Positions 31,589-40,059 of a DNA stretch of 64,000 bases are shown here, piece by piece; position 1 is the stretch's first letter, and every line of letters starts with the position of its first letter. Position numbers and translations under genes: made by a program. The notes below the pieces were generated by a model, which saw nothing but the letters and a program-made list of their open reading frames with translations, ran no database searches and was not told the DNA's origin. This DNA is from Lewinellaceae bacterium (lineage in GTDB: Bacteria; Bacteroidota; Bacteroidia; Chitinophagales; Saprospiraceae): positions 2,728,001 to 2,792,000 of the forward strand of contig JACJXX010000002.1 of the NCBI GenBank assembly GCA_020636435.1. Reading direction: 5' to 3'.

Positions 31589-32947
31589 TCACACCGCCTG
31601 AATAATATCGTATTTCGTCAGAATATGCAACGCCCCGGCTTTGTCCCGCGCCATGACAGCAGGAATCGTCCGGCTGACGAACTGGCTCAACTGGCTGAAG
31701 GGCAGGTCGACGCTGACAACGGGGAAGGGGTCGCCCATAATGTCTCCCACTTTGTTTTCGGAATTGTCGAAGGGGTTTTCCAGCAGGTAGGACAGCACGG
31801 CTGTTTCCGTTATAGAGCCCACCATTTCCTCTCCTTTCATGACCGGCATCTGAGAGATGTCGTATTCCTTCATGATTTTGAAGGCCTGCCGCACGGTATC
31901 GTCAATATGGACGGCGATGAACGGCGCTCCCTTTTTTAGGGCCAGGATATCCTTGACGCTCAACTCGCGCTCCAGGAAGCCACGCTCCCGCATCCAGTCG
32001 TCGTTGTAAATCTTTCCGACGTAGCGGCTGCCGTGGTCGTGGATCACTACCACCACCACATCGTCTTTGGTGAGTTTGCCTTTCAGCTGGAGCAGGCCCG
32101 CCATAGCCGATCCGGCGGAGTAACCCAGCAGCAGGCCTTCCTCGCGGGCCAGGCGGCGCGCCATCAGAGCCCCGTCTTTGTCAGTTACCTTTTCAAAGTA
32201 GTCGATCACCTCGAATTCTACATTCTTGGGCAGGATGTCCTCGCCGATGCCTTCGGTGATGTAGGGGTAAATCTCCTTCTCGTCGAACTCCCCGGTTTCG
32301 TGGTATTTTTTAAATACAGAACCGTAGGTGTCGATACCCCAGACCTTGATATCGGGGTTTTGCTCCTTGAGGTATCTGCCGGTGCCGGAAATGGTGCCGC
32401 CGGTGCCTACGCCCACGACCAGGTGCGTTATTTTGCCTTCGGTTTGCTTCCAGATTTCCGGGCCGGTCGATTCGTAGTGGGCCTGCTTGTTGGACAGGTT
32501 GTCGTATTGGTTGCACCAGTAGGAGTTGGGGATTTCTTCGCTCAGCCGCCGCGCTACGGAATAATAAGAACGAGGGTCATCCGGCTCCACGTTGGTGGGG
32601 CAGACGATCACCTCGGCGCCGACGGCCTTCAGCAGGTCGATCTTCTCTTTGGACTGCTTGTCGCTGGTGGTGAAGATGCACTTGTAGCCCTTTACTGCCG
32701 CCGCCAGGGCCAGGCCCATGCCGGTATTGCCGGAAGTGCATTCGATGATGGTGCCCCCGGGCTGTATATCGCCCCGCTCTTCGGCGTCGGCCAGCATTCG
32801 GACCGCCATCCGGTCCTTGATGGAATGCCCCGGGTTGAAAGTTTCCACCTTCATCAGCACCAGGGCAGGAACCTCTGCCGTTACCTTGTTGATCCTTACC
32901 AGTGGCGTATTGCCAATGGTTTCCAGTATGTCATTCTTGTAATTCAT
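31589..32947 (-). CDS. Cystathionine beta-synthase
   Basis: PLP enzyme joining serine (or O-acetylserine) and homocysteine (or sulfide). 452 residues from the ATG at 32947. The catalytic domain has IGNTPLVRINKV, PLP lysine in NPGHSIKDRMAV (about residue 44), ECTSGNTGMGLA (about 70) and GVGTGGTISGTGRYLKE (about 175-191). The C-terminal third holds two CBS domains (MERGFLERELSVKDIL... ISQMPVMKGEEMVGSITE and IMGDPFPVVSVD), the regulatory pair seen in CBS rather than simple cysteine synthases. A longer in-frame start at 33070 would lie in a repeat and is not used. Confidence 0.9.
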   Translation of the reverse strand: MNYKNDILETIGNTPLVRINKVTAEVPALVLMKVETFNPGHSIKDRMAVRMLADAEERGDIQPGGTIIECTSGNTGMGLALAAAVKGYKCIFTTSDKQSKEKIDLLKAVGAEVIVCPTNVEPDDPRSYYSVARRLSEEIPNSYWCNQYDNLSNKQAHYESTGPEIWKQTEGKITHLVVGVGTGGTISGTGRYLKEQNPDIKVWGIDTYGSVFKKYHETGEFDEKEIYPYITEGIGEDILPKNVEFEVIDYFEKVTDKDGALMARRLAREEGLLLGYSAGSAMAGLLQLKGKLTKDDVVVVVIHDHGSRYVGKIYNDDWMRERGFLERELSVKDILALKKGAPFIAVHIDDTVRQAFKIMKEYDISQMPVMKGEEMVGSITETAVLSYLLENPFDNSENKVGDIMGDPFPVVSVDLPFSQLSQFVSRTIPAVMARDKAGALHILTKYDIIQAV

Positions 32948-32967
32948 GCATTTCGTTTTTAAAATGT

Positions 32968-33055
32968 GCCCGGCGAGGCGATCGCGCAAAGGCGCGCAGA
33001 TATGAAGTTCTTGCACCCCAACCTCTGCGCCTTTGCGCCTCTGCGTGCCAATCCC
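32968..33055. repeat. Palindrome of GCGCAAAGGCG-type units
   Basis: GGCGATCGCGCAAAGGCGCGCAG on the left and CTCTGCGCCTTTGCGCCTCTGCG on the right are near complements, around a 25-base loop. Located between the CBS gene start and the LysM gene end. Confidence 0.6.
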
Positions 33056-33076
33056 CGCAAAGGTATTCAAACATTC

Positions 33077-33928
33077 TCAACGATAATATTTGATCTTTAC
33101 AAAAAAGCGGGGATCGATAGCGCCCAGCAATTTGGCAGCCAGAGGAGAAAGGATGACGGTTACCTCGTCGCGGTAGGCCGTCAGGGGGATTTTTCCTATG
33201 ACTTTCACATAAACAGTGCGGTTGTTCATTGGGTTGAGCACTTCGATGATAGAATTTTTCGGAGCATAGCTGTGCAAGCCGTAAAGGTCGGAATCTTCCT
33301 TGCTTTCCTTTTGCCAGACGGCGACGCCCTGGCTGTCGTATTGCCGTTTGTTGACGGATTCGTACTGGTAAATTTTGCGCAGGGCGGCGTTGCGCCGGGC
33401 GAGCGGGCCGCCGGCGTGTTGCCGCAGGCTGTCGGGAACGCCGAAGACGCTGATCCATCCGACGTGCAGTTGCTGGCCCTCCTTTAGGCTATAATCGGCA
33501 AGGTTGTTGCGCGCCATTACCAGCTCTATCGGCATGCGGAAATAAACTTTGGCGATGCGAAACAAGGTGTCGCCTTTTTTAACCACGTAAAACACCGGGA
33601 CATTTTCGTTGGGCCGGAAGCCGGATTCCATATACCGTTTGATGGCGGCATTCGGGATGGGCACCCGGATGGGCATGCCGATCTTCACGGTCTGGTCTTT
33701 CAACCCGGGGTTGAAATAATAAAGCTCCTCAACCGACAGGCCGTAAAACTGGGCCAGCGAATAGAGGGTCTGCTTGGGCGCCATGAAGTGTTCGAAGAAT
33801 TTTTCCTCGAAGGCCCCAATGCTCAGAAATATGGTATCTTTAGCGGTCAGGTAGCTCAGGCTGTCGCCGGTTGCCGATGATGGCCTGCCGGAAAAAAGCA
33901 GGAGCGCGAAGAACAAGAATTTTCTCAT
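33077..33928 (-). CDS. LysM domain protein with C-terminal double-psi barrel
   Basis: 283 residues, exported (signal peptide KFLFFALLLFSGRPSSA). Two LysM repeats: APKQTLYSLAQFYGLSVEEL (about residues 50-70, then NPGLKDQTVKIGMPIRVPIP) and VKKGDTLFRIAKVYFRMPIE (about 117-137, then NNLADYSLKEGQQLHVGW). The end (LYGLHSYAPKNSIIEVLNPM then NNRTVYVKVIGKIP) resembles an RlpA-like DPBB domain. It probably binds peptidoglycan in the periplasm. Only 30 bp separate its start from the divergent kdsB start. Confidence 0.85.
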   Translation of the reverse strand: MRKFLFFALLLFSGRPSSATGDSLSYLTAKDTIFLSIGAFEEKFFEHFMAPKQTLYSLAQFYGLSVEELYYFNPGLKDQTVKIGMPIRVPIPNAAIKRYMESGFRPNENVPVFYVVKKGDTLFRIAKVYFRMPIELVMARNNLADYSLKEGQQLHVGWISVFGVPDSLRQHAGGPLARRNAALRKIYQYESVNKRQYDSQGVAVWQKESKEDSDLYGLHSYAPKNSIIEVLNPMNNRTVYVKVIGKIPLTAYRDEVTVILSPLAAKLLGAIDPRFFVKIKYYR

Positions 33929-33951
33929 AGTGTTTCAAGCTTATTTACTCG

Positions 33952-33959
33952 CAAATATA
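33952..33959 (-). promoter_or_regulatory. Candidate -7 box for the LysM gene, overlapping the kdsB start
   Basis: On the minus strand TATATTTG, 23 bp before the LysM ATG. It overlaps the first base of the kdsB start codon. No clear TTG upstream. Confidence 0.35.
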
Positions 33960-34708
33960 TGAAAACCGTAGGTATCATTCCCGCTCGTTTTGCTTCTTCC
34001 CGTTTTCCGGGCAAACCTTTGGTGGAAATCGACGGCAAATCGGTGCTTCAGCGGGTCTACGAGCAGGCCCAGCGCGCCCGCCGCCTGGACGGCCTCCTCG
34101 TAGCCACCGACGACGCCCGCATCCGGGAGCACGTGGAGGGCTTCGGAGGCAACGTGGTGATGACGGCTGCCCACCACCGCAGTGGCACGGAGCGCTGCGC
34201 TGAAGCTGCCGCCCGCCTGGACGATGCCGGCGCCATCATCAATATTCAGGGAGATGAGCCTTTCATCGCCCCGGAACAGATCGACCTCGTGGTGGAACCT
34301 TTGGCCCGCAGGCAGGCGGTGCAGATCAGCACGCTGGCGAAAAGGATAGAAAAACAGGACGAGTTGAACAACCCCAATGTGGTGAAGGTGGTTTTCGGCC
34401 GGCTGCAGATGGCTTTGTATTTCAGCCGCAGCACCATTCCTTATCTTCGGGATGTGCCCCCGGCGGATTGGCTGGCGCACGCACAATATTACAAACACAT
34501 TGGTTTGTACGGGTTCCGCCGGGAGGTGTTGCTGGAATTGGCCAAGCTGCCGCCTTCCAATTATGAGCGTTGGGAATCGCTGGAACAGCTCCGCTGGCTG
34601 GAGTTTGGCTTTTCCATTTTTGTCAACCTGACCGAAAAGGAAACAATCGGCATCGATACGCCGGAAGACCTGGCGCGGGCTATAGATATGATAAAACCGG
34701 AGGAATGA
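33959..34708 (+). CDS. kdsB: 3-deoxy-manno-octulosonate cytidylyltransferase
   Basis: Activates KDO as CMP-KDO for LPS inner-core synthesis. 249 residues, the normal length. N-terminal nucleotide site IIPARFASSRFPGKPL (residues 6-21), VATDDARIREHVEGFGG (about 49), TERCAEAA (about 81), INIQGDEPFI (about 97), and the C-terminal HIGLYGFRREVL and ENLRWLE-equivalent EQLRWLEFGFSI. The stop overlaps the ATG of the NUDIX gene by ATGA, so the two are coupled. Confidence 0.95.
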   Translation: MKTVGIIPARFASSRFPGKPLVEIDGKSVLQRVYEQAQRARRLDGLLVATDDARIREHVEGFGGNVVMTAAHHRSGTERCAEAAARLDDAGAIINIQGDEPFIAPEQIDLVVEPLARRQAVQISTLAKRIEKQDELNNPNVVKVVFGRLQMALYFSRSTIPYLRDVPPADWLAHAQYYKHIGLYGFRREVLLELAKLPPSNYERWESLEQLRWLEFGFSIFVNLTEKETIGIDTPEDLARAIDMIKPEE

Positions 34709-35241
34709 ATTTTTGCAGCCATTGCGGGTCGGATCAACTGGAGTTCAGGGTGCCGGAAGGAGATAACCGCCCGAGGCATATCTGCTCCAACTGCGGCGCC
34801 ATTCACTACTCCAACCCCAAGATTGTCACCGGCTGCCTGCCGGTTTGGGAAAACAAAGTCTTGCTGGCCAGGCGCGCCATCGAACCGAGAAAGGGCTACT
34901 GGAATGTGCCCAGCGGATATATGGAAAATGGAGAAACCGTAGAGCAGGGTGCCGAAAGGGAGGTATGGGAAGAAACCCTGGCAAAGGTGAAGGGGCTCCA
35001 CCTGCACACCGTTTTCAGCATTCCCCACATCAACCAGGTGTACATCCATTTTCTGGCAGAGCTGGGCAGCCCGGAATTCGGGGTAGGAGAGGAGTCGCTC
35101 GATGTACGGCTGTTTGCCGAAGAGGAGATTCCCTGGAAGGAGATCGCGTTCGCCTCCTCGGTTTTCACCCTGGAACATTACTTCGAAGACCGGCGCAAGG
35201 GGCGCAGGGCAGTACATACTGGCGTAATGGAGTGGCGGTAA
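34705..35241 (+). CDS. NUDIX hydrolase with N-terminal zinc ribbon
   Basis: 178 residues from the ATG at 34705. An N-terminal CSHCG...CSNCG zinc ribbon (residues about 4-30) is followed by a NUDIX domain whose box reads GYMENGETVEQGAEREVWEE (about 72-91), with the required G, E, RE and EE residues. This layout resembles NADH pyrophosphatase-like and ADP-ribose pyrophosphatase-like NUDIX enzymes. The substrate is not determinable. It is coupled to kdsB by a 4-bp overlap. Confidence 0.88.
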   Translation: MNFCSHCGSDQLEFRVPEGDNRPRHICSNCGAIHYSNPKIVTGCLPVWENKVLLARRAIEPRKGYWNVPSGYMENGETVEQGAEREVWEETLAKVKGLHLHTVFSIPHINQVYIHFLAELGSPEFGVGEESLDVRLFAEEEIPWKEIAFASSVFTLEHYFEDRRKGRRAVHTGVMEWR

Positions 35242-35323
35242 GCAGAAAATATCTTCGGCTTAAATTGTCCTTCAGATACACCCAACGTTTTCAACTCCAA
35301 CTGTAGTCTTCTTTAAAAATGTT

Positions 35324-35653
35324 ATGAGAAGACTATTTTTATTTTTATCCGTTCTTACTGCCTGTACGGTGTTGCCCCATATTGCTTGTCGCAACAACAA
35401 TAACGACGAAGCGCCCGCCCCTTGTTCAAATAAAGGAGCCCTCCTCGGGCCGGACTATCGCCGGTGTGCCTGCTGCGGTGGTTGGTTGATGGAAATATCG
35501 GGTGATACGTTGGTTGCCTGGGCAGTACCTGAAACGTTTACCCGGGACATCCAACCTGAAGAGTTGCCGTTGCCGGTGTTTTTGGAATGGAAAGATGTGG
35601 CAGGGCCATGCCAGGGAGGGGTGATCGAAGTGGAATGCATCCGAAGGAGGTGA
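35324..35653 (+). CDS. Small exported lipoprotein, unknown
   Basis: 109 residues. Signal peptide with a possible lipobox (LFLFLSVLTACTV or VLPHIACRN). The mature part is cysteine-containing (CSNKGALLGPDYRRCACCGG) and ends GPCQGGVIEVECIRRR; the CxCCGGW pattern recurs in short Bacteroidota lipoproteins I cannot name. Its TGA stop directly abuts the stop of the convergent cytidine deaminase gene with no base between. Confidence 0.65.
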   Translation: MRRLFLFLSVLTACTVLPHIACRNNNNDEAPAPCSNKGALLGPDYRRCACCGGWLMEISGDTLVAWAVPETFTRDIQPEELPLPVFLEWKDVAGPCQGGVIEVECIRRR

Positions 35654-36136
35654 TTACAGGAACCCGCCATGAAACCCAATCGGCAGGAGCGCCTTTCCCG
35701 AATCCAGCCAATACACCTCGCCTTCAGACCCCTGCAGGATAACGATCATATTTTTTTTCTGCCGGTCTTCCGTTTCGCTGATGACCTGCCGGCAGGCCCC
35801 GCAGGGAGAGGCCGGTTGGGCAATGGCTTTTTTATCGCTTTGGACCGTCACGGCAATGGCCCGGACGGCAGCCCCGGGATGCTGCATGGCTGCGTTGCCG
35901 AGCGCCGTCCGCTCGGCGCAGATGCACATGGAATAGGCGGCGTTCTCCAGGTTGGCGCCCTGTACGACCGCGCCGTTGTCCAATAGTGCCGCTGCGCCCA
36001 CCCGAAAATTGGAATAGGGAGCATAAGCCAGATTTCTGGCGGCCCGGGCGCTTTCCAGTAAATTTTGGTATTCGACGGGGAGTTCTTTGGCCGATTCGTA
36101 GACTTTAATTTTCGTGCTGATCGTTATTTCTTTCAT
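35654..36136 (-). CDS. cdd: Cytidine deaminase
   Basis: Deaminates cytidine and deoxycytidine in pyrimidine salvage. 160 residues from the ATG at 36136. The zinc/catalytic motifs are intact: NFRVGAAALL (about 42), CAERTAL with the Cys-Ala-Glu (about 73) and SPCGACRQVI (about 110). Length and motifs fit the tetrameric, short-form class. An in-frame start at 36196 would add 20 residues without family similarity. Confidence 0.93.
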   Translation of the reverse strand: MKEITISTKIKVYESAKELPVEYQNLLESARAARNLAYAPYSNFRVGAAALLDNGAVVQGANLENAAYSMCICAERTALGNAAMQHPGAAVRAIAVTVQSDKKAIAQPASPCGACRQVISETEDRQKKNMIVILQGSEGEVYWLDSGKALLPIGFHGGFL

Positions 36137-36226
36137 TGCTTTACCTGAAGTAAATAAAACAGTATATTGCGCTTTTGCTCTATCCGAAACAAGCAAATTA
36201 CCTCATTGTTAAGACAAAACCAACTT

Positions 36227-37561
36227 ATGAACAGCATATTGATTATCGGCGCAGGGCGTTCTGCCACTGCATGCATCAAATATGTGCTGGAAAAGGCCAG
36301 GGAGCGGAACTGGTTTGTCACCGTTGCCGACGCCGACCCTCAACTGGCCGACGCCAAGGTAGCCGGGCACCCCAACGGCCGCGCCACCTGGCTGGATGTA
36401 CTGAAAGTCAATGACCGGCGGGAATTGATCGGCCGGGCAGATGTGGTCGTTTCTCTCCTTCCTGCCCACCTTCACCTGGAAGTGGCGCACGACTGCATCA
36501 AGCTGAAGAAGCACCTTATCACCGCCTCTTACGTTTCCCAGGAAATGTACCGGCTGGGCGACGAAGCCCGCGACCGGGAACTGATTTTCATGGGGGAGAT
36601 GGGGCTGGATCCCGGCATCGACCACATGTCCGCCATGAGGCAGATCGCCCGCATCAAGGCGGAGGGCGGAAAGGTGACTGCCTTCCGCTCCTATACCGGC
36701 GGGTTGGTCGCTCCGGAGAGCGACGACAACCCCTGGAATTATAAATTTACCTGGAATCCACGCAATGTGGTGCTCTCCGGGCAGGGCACCGCTCAGTACC
36801 TGGAGGATGGCAAGTTTAGGTTTATCCCCTATAACCGCCTTTTTGTAGAATACCGCACTGTACAGGTTCCGGGAATGGGCGAGTACGAGGCTTACGCCAA
36901 CCGGGACTCTCTGCTGTACCGGGAGGTTTATGGCCTGGCCGGCATCCCGAATATCCTGAGAGGGACCATGCGCACCAAAGGGTTCTGCGAAGCCTGGAAT
37001 GCGCTGGTCAAGATCGGCCTGACCGACGGCGGTTACCCGATCGTCGATTCTGACAAGCTGACCTACCACGAATTGATGGAAGGTTACCTCAGCCCGGAAG
37101 ACAACGCCGGCTCGGTGAAAGACCGAATCGCCCGGCTGATCGGGGAAGAGCCCGACTCGGTGGTGATGAAAAAGCTGGAATGGCTGGGCCTGTTTCGAAA
37201 GAAAAAAGTGCGAATACCCAACGCAACGCCGGCTCTGATCCTGGAAAACCTGCTGCTCGATAAATGGAAACTCAAGCCTAAGGACAAGGATATGATCATC
37301 ATGCAGCACGAATTCGAATACGAGTTGCATGGAAAGCTGAAAGAGGTGGTTTCCACCCTGGTGATGAAGGGAGAGGATGGGCAACACACCGCCATGTCGA
37401 AACTAGTAGGCCTGCCAATGGGCATTTTTGTCAAGCTGGTGATGGAAGGCAAGATCACCTCTACGGGCGTCAATATCCCGGTAATGCCTGAGGTGTACGA
37501 GCCGGTGCTCGACGAGCTGGAGCAGTTCGGGGTTGTCTTCTCAGAGCATGAAAAAGCATAG
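36227..37561 (+). CDS. Saccharopine dehydrogenase family protein (LYS9-like)
   Basis: 444 residues from the ATG at 36227. N-terminal Rossmann fold ILIIGAGRSATACIKYVL (residues 3-20), VVVSLLPAHLHLEVAHDCIKLKKHLITASYVS (about 84-115) and the catalytic-domain motif EMGLDPGIDHMSAM (about 126). This is the saccharopine reductase (glutamate-forming) type. In bacteria such genes may act in lysine catabolism or related imine reduction; the substrate is uncertain. A flippase gene follows within a few bases. A second family member, of the carboxynorspermidine type, is at 41237. Confidence 0.85.
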   Translation: MNSILIIGAGRSATACIKYVLEKARERNWFVTVADADPQLADAKVAGHPNGRATWLDVLKVNDRRELIGRADVVVSLLPAHLHLEVAHDCIKLKKHLITASYVSQEMYRLGDEARDRELIFMGEMGLDPGIDHMSAMRQIARIKAEGGKVTAFRSYTGGLVAPESDDNPWNYKFTWNPRNVVLSGQGTAQYLEDGKFRFIPYNRLFVEYRTVQVPGMGEYEAYANRDSLLYREVYGLAGIPNILRGTMRTKGFCEAWNALVKIGLTDGGYPIVDSDKLTYHELMEGYLSPEDNAGSVKDRIARLIGEEPDSVVMKKLEWLGLFRKKKVRIPNATPALILENLLLDKWKLKPKDKDMIIMQHEFEYELHGKLKEVVSTLVMKGEDGQHTAMSKLVGLPMGIFVKLVMEGKITSTGVNIPVMPEVYEPVLDELEQFGVVFSEHEKA

Positions 37562-37627
37562 CACAAGCTGAAAATCTTTCAACCTCTGTACAGCAGCAAT
37601 ATCCGGGCCCTGCAGCTGTTTCATCTC

Positions 37628-38881
37628 ATGCGGCAGGGCGCCACCATTCTCATTGCCGTTTTCCTGGCGAAAAGCCCTTTGTCTACCGAAGAAATCGGCA
37701 TCTATGAGATGCTGTTGTACATTGGCTTCACGTTGACGACCTTCTGGGTGACGGGCCTGATGCAGGGCTTCCTGGCCCAGTATCCTCAGCTTCCCAAAGA
37801 GCAGCAACCCGTCTTTTTATTCAATGCCTATTTGTTGTTCCTGCTGGCCAGTTCGCTGGTGCTGGCCCTGATGATTTGGGGCAAGGCCGGGATCCTCATT
37901 GTGCTGACCGGCCAGCCGGAGTTGCCTTACTACGAGCTGTTTGCCGTGTTTCTGTGGCTGAATGTCCCGGCTTACCTGGTAGAGAACTTCTATCTGGTGC
38001 TGCGCAAGCCCAGGTCTATCTTTTGCTTTGGCCTCTTTGCTTTTGGCCTGCAGGCACTGGCGGTGCTGGCCCCGGTTTTCCTGGGCTACGGCCTGTTGTG
38101 GAGTTTTTACGCCCTCCTGGCGCTGGGCATTTTAAAATATGCCTGGCTGGCCTTGCAACTGGCGCGCTGGGGCGCTTTTAAGCTCGACGTGGGGCTGGCT
38201 CTGCGCTGGGCTTCTCTCAGCATCCCGCTGATGCTCTACGCCCTGATGGGCAGCTTCAACCAATCATTCGACAACTGGCTGGTCAACTTCTGGTTTAAAG
38301 GCGACGAACACGCCTTTGCCATCTTCCGCTATGGCGCCCGGGAACTACCCCTGGCCCTGGCCCTCACCAATGCCTTTAGCTCCGCTATGCTGCCCGAAGT
38401 AGCTGCCAACCTGCCAGTTGCCCTGGCCTCCATCAGGAAAAAATCCCTGAAACTTTTTCACCTGCTCTTCCCCTTGTCTATCGGGCTGGCCCTTGCCAGC
38501 GGCTGGGTCTTCCCCCTGGTTTTTAATGAAGATTTCCGCGCCAGCGTCCCTGTTTTTAACCTCTTCCTGCTGGTATTGGTGAGCCGCCTCATTTTCTCCC
38601 GGACCATCCTGGTGGGCCTGAACGCCAACCGCATGATCTTTTACATCTCCATCCTGGAGCTGGCCTTCAACGTCGCCCTCAGTTTTGCCCTGGTTCCCTT
38701 TCTGGGCCTTTCGGGTATCGCCATCGGCACCGTGGCGGCCTACTCCCTGGAAAAAGCGCTGCTTTGCTGGTATCTTTACCGCAAATTCGGCATCGGCATC
38801 GGCCAGTATACGGATATGCGTTGGTATCTTGCTTATTCGGCCCTGCTGATACTAAGTTTTGTGGCGGCCTTCCTGAGGTGA
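37628..38881 (+). CDS. Polysaccharide-type flippase (Wzx/MATE-like), start uncertain
   Basis: 417 residues from the first ATG, with about 12 to 14 hydrophobic helices; oligosaccharide flippase-like (GLMQGFLAQYP, LNVPAYLVENFYLVLRKPR, NQSFDNWLVNFWF, YGARELPLALALTNAFSSAM). The likely N-terminus lies further upstream: the frame is open back to a TAG at 37565-37567 and reads IFQPLYSSNIRALQLFHLMR, which fits the first helix of this family. No ATG, GTG or TTG occurs there; a CTG at 37568 is the only near-standard choice, 6 bp after the previous stop. It probably exports lipid-linked glycans. Confidence 0.8.
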   Translation: MRQGATILIAVFLAKSPLSTEEIGIYEMLLYIGFTLTTFWVTGLMQGFLAQYPQLPKEQQPVFLFNAYLLFLLASSLVLALMIWGKAGILIVLTGQPELPYYELFAVFLWLNVPAYLVENFYLVLRKPRSIFCFGLFAFGLQALAVLAPVFLGYGLLWSFYALLALGILKYAWLALQLARWGAFKLDVGLALRWASLSIPLMLYALMGSFNQSFDNWLVNFWFKGDEHAFAIFRYGARELPLALALTNAFSSAMLPEVAANLPVALASIRKKSLKLFHLLFPLSIGLALASGWVFPLVFNEDFRASVPVFNLFLLVLVSRLIFSRTILVGLNANRMIFYISILELAFNVALSFALVPFLGLSGIAIGTVAAYSLEKALLCWYLYRKFGIGIGQYTDMRWYLAYSALLILSFVAAFLR

Positions 38882-38923
38882 CGCTTCCGCTTCTGCTCCT
38901 CCATCGCCAAAGAAGTGTCGCCT
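38876..38923. repeat. Short hairpin repeat, copy 2 of family T
   Basis: AGGTGACGCTTC (38876-38887) pairs with GAAGTGTCGCCT (38912-38923); the left arm contains the TGA stop of the flippase gene. Same design as 7063-7109. Confidence 0.6.
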
Positions 38924-38984
38924 CCATAAGAAAACCCCCTGAAAAAAAAAACACAGTCAACGCCATTTAAAAAAAAACTACCTC

Positions 38985-39803
38985 ATGATCCAATACCGCA
39001 CCCCCAACGTCACCGTCTTCGAAAGCGCCCTCTACCGCACCACCAGCACCGTTCTTCAGACAGAGGACATTGTGCTTGTCGTAGACCCCAGCTGGTTGCC
39101 GGCAGAGGTCAGCCGCATCCGGCAGTTCGTGCAGGAGAGTCGACGCGGCAGACCTCTGTACCTGCTCTTCACCCATTCCGACTACGACCACATCCTGGGC
39201 TGGCAGGCTTTTCCGGAGGCCACTGCAATCGCTTCCAAAGCCTTTGTCAACAACCCAAACAAGGAAGAAACCCTGGAGCAAATCCGGCAGTTCGATGAGG
39301 AGTACTACATCCGCCGAAATTACCCCATTGCTTATCCGGAAGTAGACATTGTAATCTCCGAAGACGGGCAGGTAGCTGAGCTGGGGCAGACCCGCATGCG
39401 CTTTTTCCCGGCGCCTGGCCATACCGCCGACGGCTTGTTTACCCTGGTAGAAAACACCGCCACCTGGATTGCCGGCGATTACCTCAGCAATATGGAGTTC
39501 CCTTTTGTTTATGACAGCAGCCTCGCCTACGAAGAAACATTGCAGAAAGCCCAACGCATCATTGAAGCGTACGAACCCGCCCTGCTCATTCCCGGCCATG
39601 GCGATGCTACTTCCCGCCCGGCTGAAATGCGGTGGCGCTGTACCGAGTCTTTGGAATACCTGCACAACCTCCGGCAAGCCGCCCGCTCCGGCGAGCCGTT
39701 TCCCGAGGAGAAACTCTGGAAGCGCTATGGGAATAAAAGGGGGCTGGCCGGGCCGCATCGGGAAAATTTGGAGTTTGTGAGGAAGGAGATGGAGGGTTCT
39801 TGA
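38985..39803 (+). CDS. MBL-fold metallo-hydrolase
   Basis: 272 residues. Metallo-beta-lactamase fold: FTHSDYDHILG (about residue 62; the usual HxHxDH reads HSDYDH, so the first two metal histidines are reduced to one), PAPGHTADG (about 145), IAGDYLSNMEF (about 163) and IPGHGDATSRPAEM (about 202). The second metal site (D, H) is complete. Typical family members are glyoxalase II-like or broad hydrolases; no substrate can be assigned. A family A palindromic element follows the stop. Confidence 0.85.
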   Translation: MIQYRTPNVTVFESALYRTTSTVLQTEDIVLVVDPSWLPAEVSRIRQFVQESRRGRPLYLLFTHSDYDHILGWQAFPEATAIASKAFVNNPNKEETLEQIRQFDEEYYIRRNYPIAYPEVDIVISEDGQVAELGQTRMRFFPAPGHTADGLFTLVENTATWIAGDYLSNMEFPFVYDSSLAYEETLQKAQRIIEAYEPALLIPGHGDATSRPAEMRWRCTESLEYLHNLRQAARSGEPFPEEKLWKRYGNKRGLAGPHRENLEFVRKEMEGS

Positions 39804-39870
39804 GCTCCCGGAATGTCTTTACATAGCAGCTTTGCCTACCCAATCAACTAATTTTACCAGGCTCATAGTT

Positions 39871-40042
39871 CTACTTTGTTAACTTAACAGGAGCGCGGAC
39901 CTCCAGGTCCGCGAAGGCTGCCTTTGGCAGCCCTTTAAAAGGCAATATCGTACTAAAAACCTGCTTCAAGCAGGTTTACGCGGACCTGGAGGTCCGCGCT
40001 CCAGGCTCTCCGGCCATGCGGAATTTTAAGTTGACAAAGTAG
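39871..40042. mobile_element. Non-autonomous palindromic element, family A, copy 3 (172 bp, uninterrupted)
   Basis: Inverted ends CTACTTTGTTAACTTAA (39871-39887) and TTAAGTTGACAAAGTAG (40026-40042), 16 of 17. The interior is a long palindrome (GGAGCGCGGACCTCCAGGTC against the mirrored end) with a TACTAAAAACCTGCTTCAAG loop. It is the empty-site relative that defines the insertion in 17971-18346. No clear target duplication. Confidence 0.82.
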
Positions 40043-40059
40043 AAATAGAGACGGTCAAC

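Noticed and set aside
36227..37561. Lysine biosynthesis cluster together with the second saccharopine dehydrogenase-like gene at 41237
   Set aside because: The genes are 4 kb apart in different units and the second pairs with nspC, which assigns it to polyamines.
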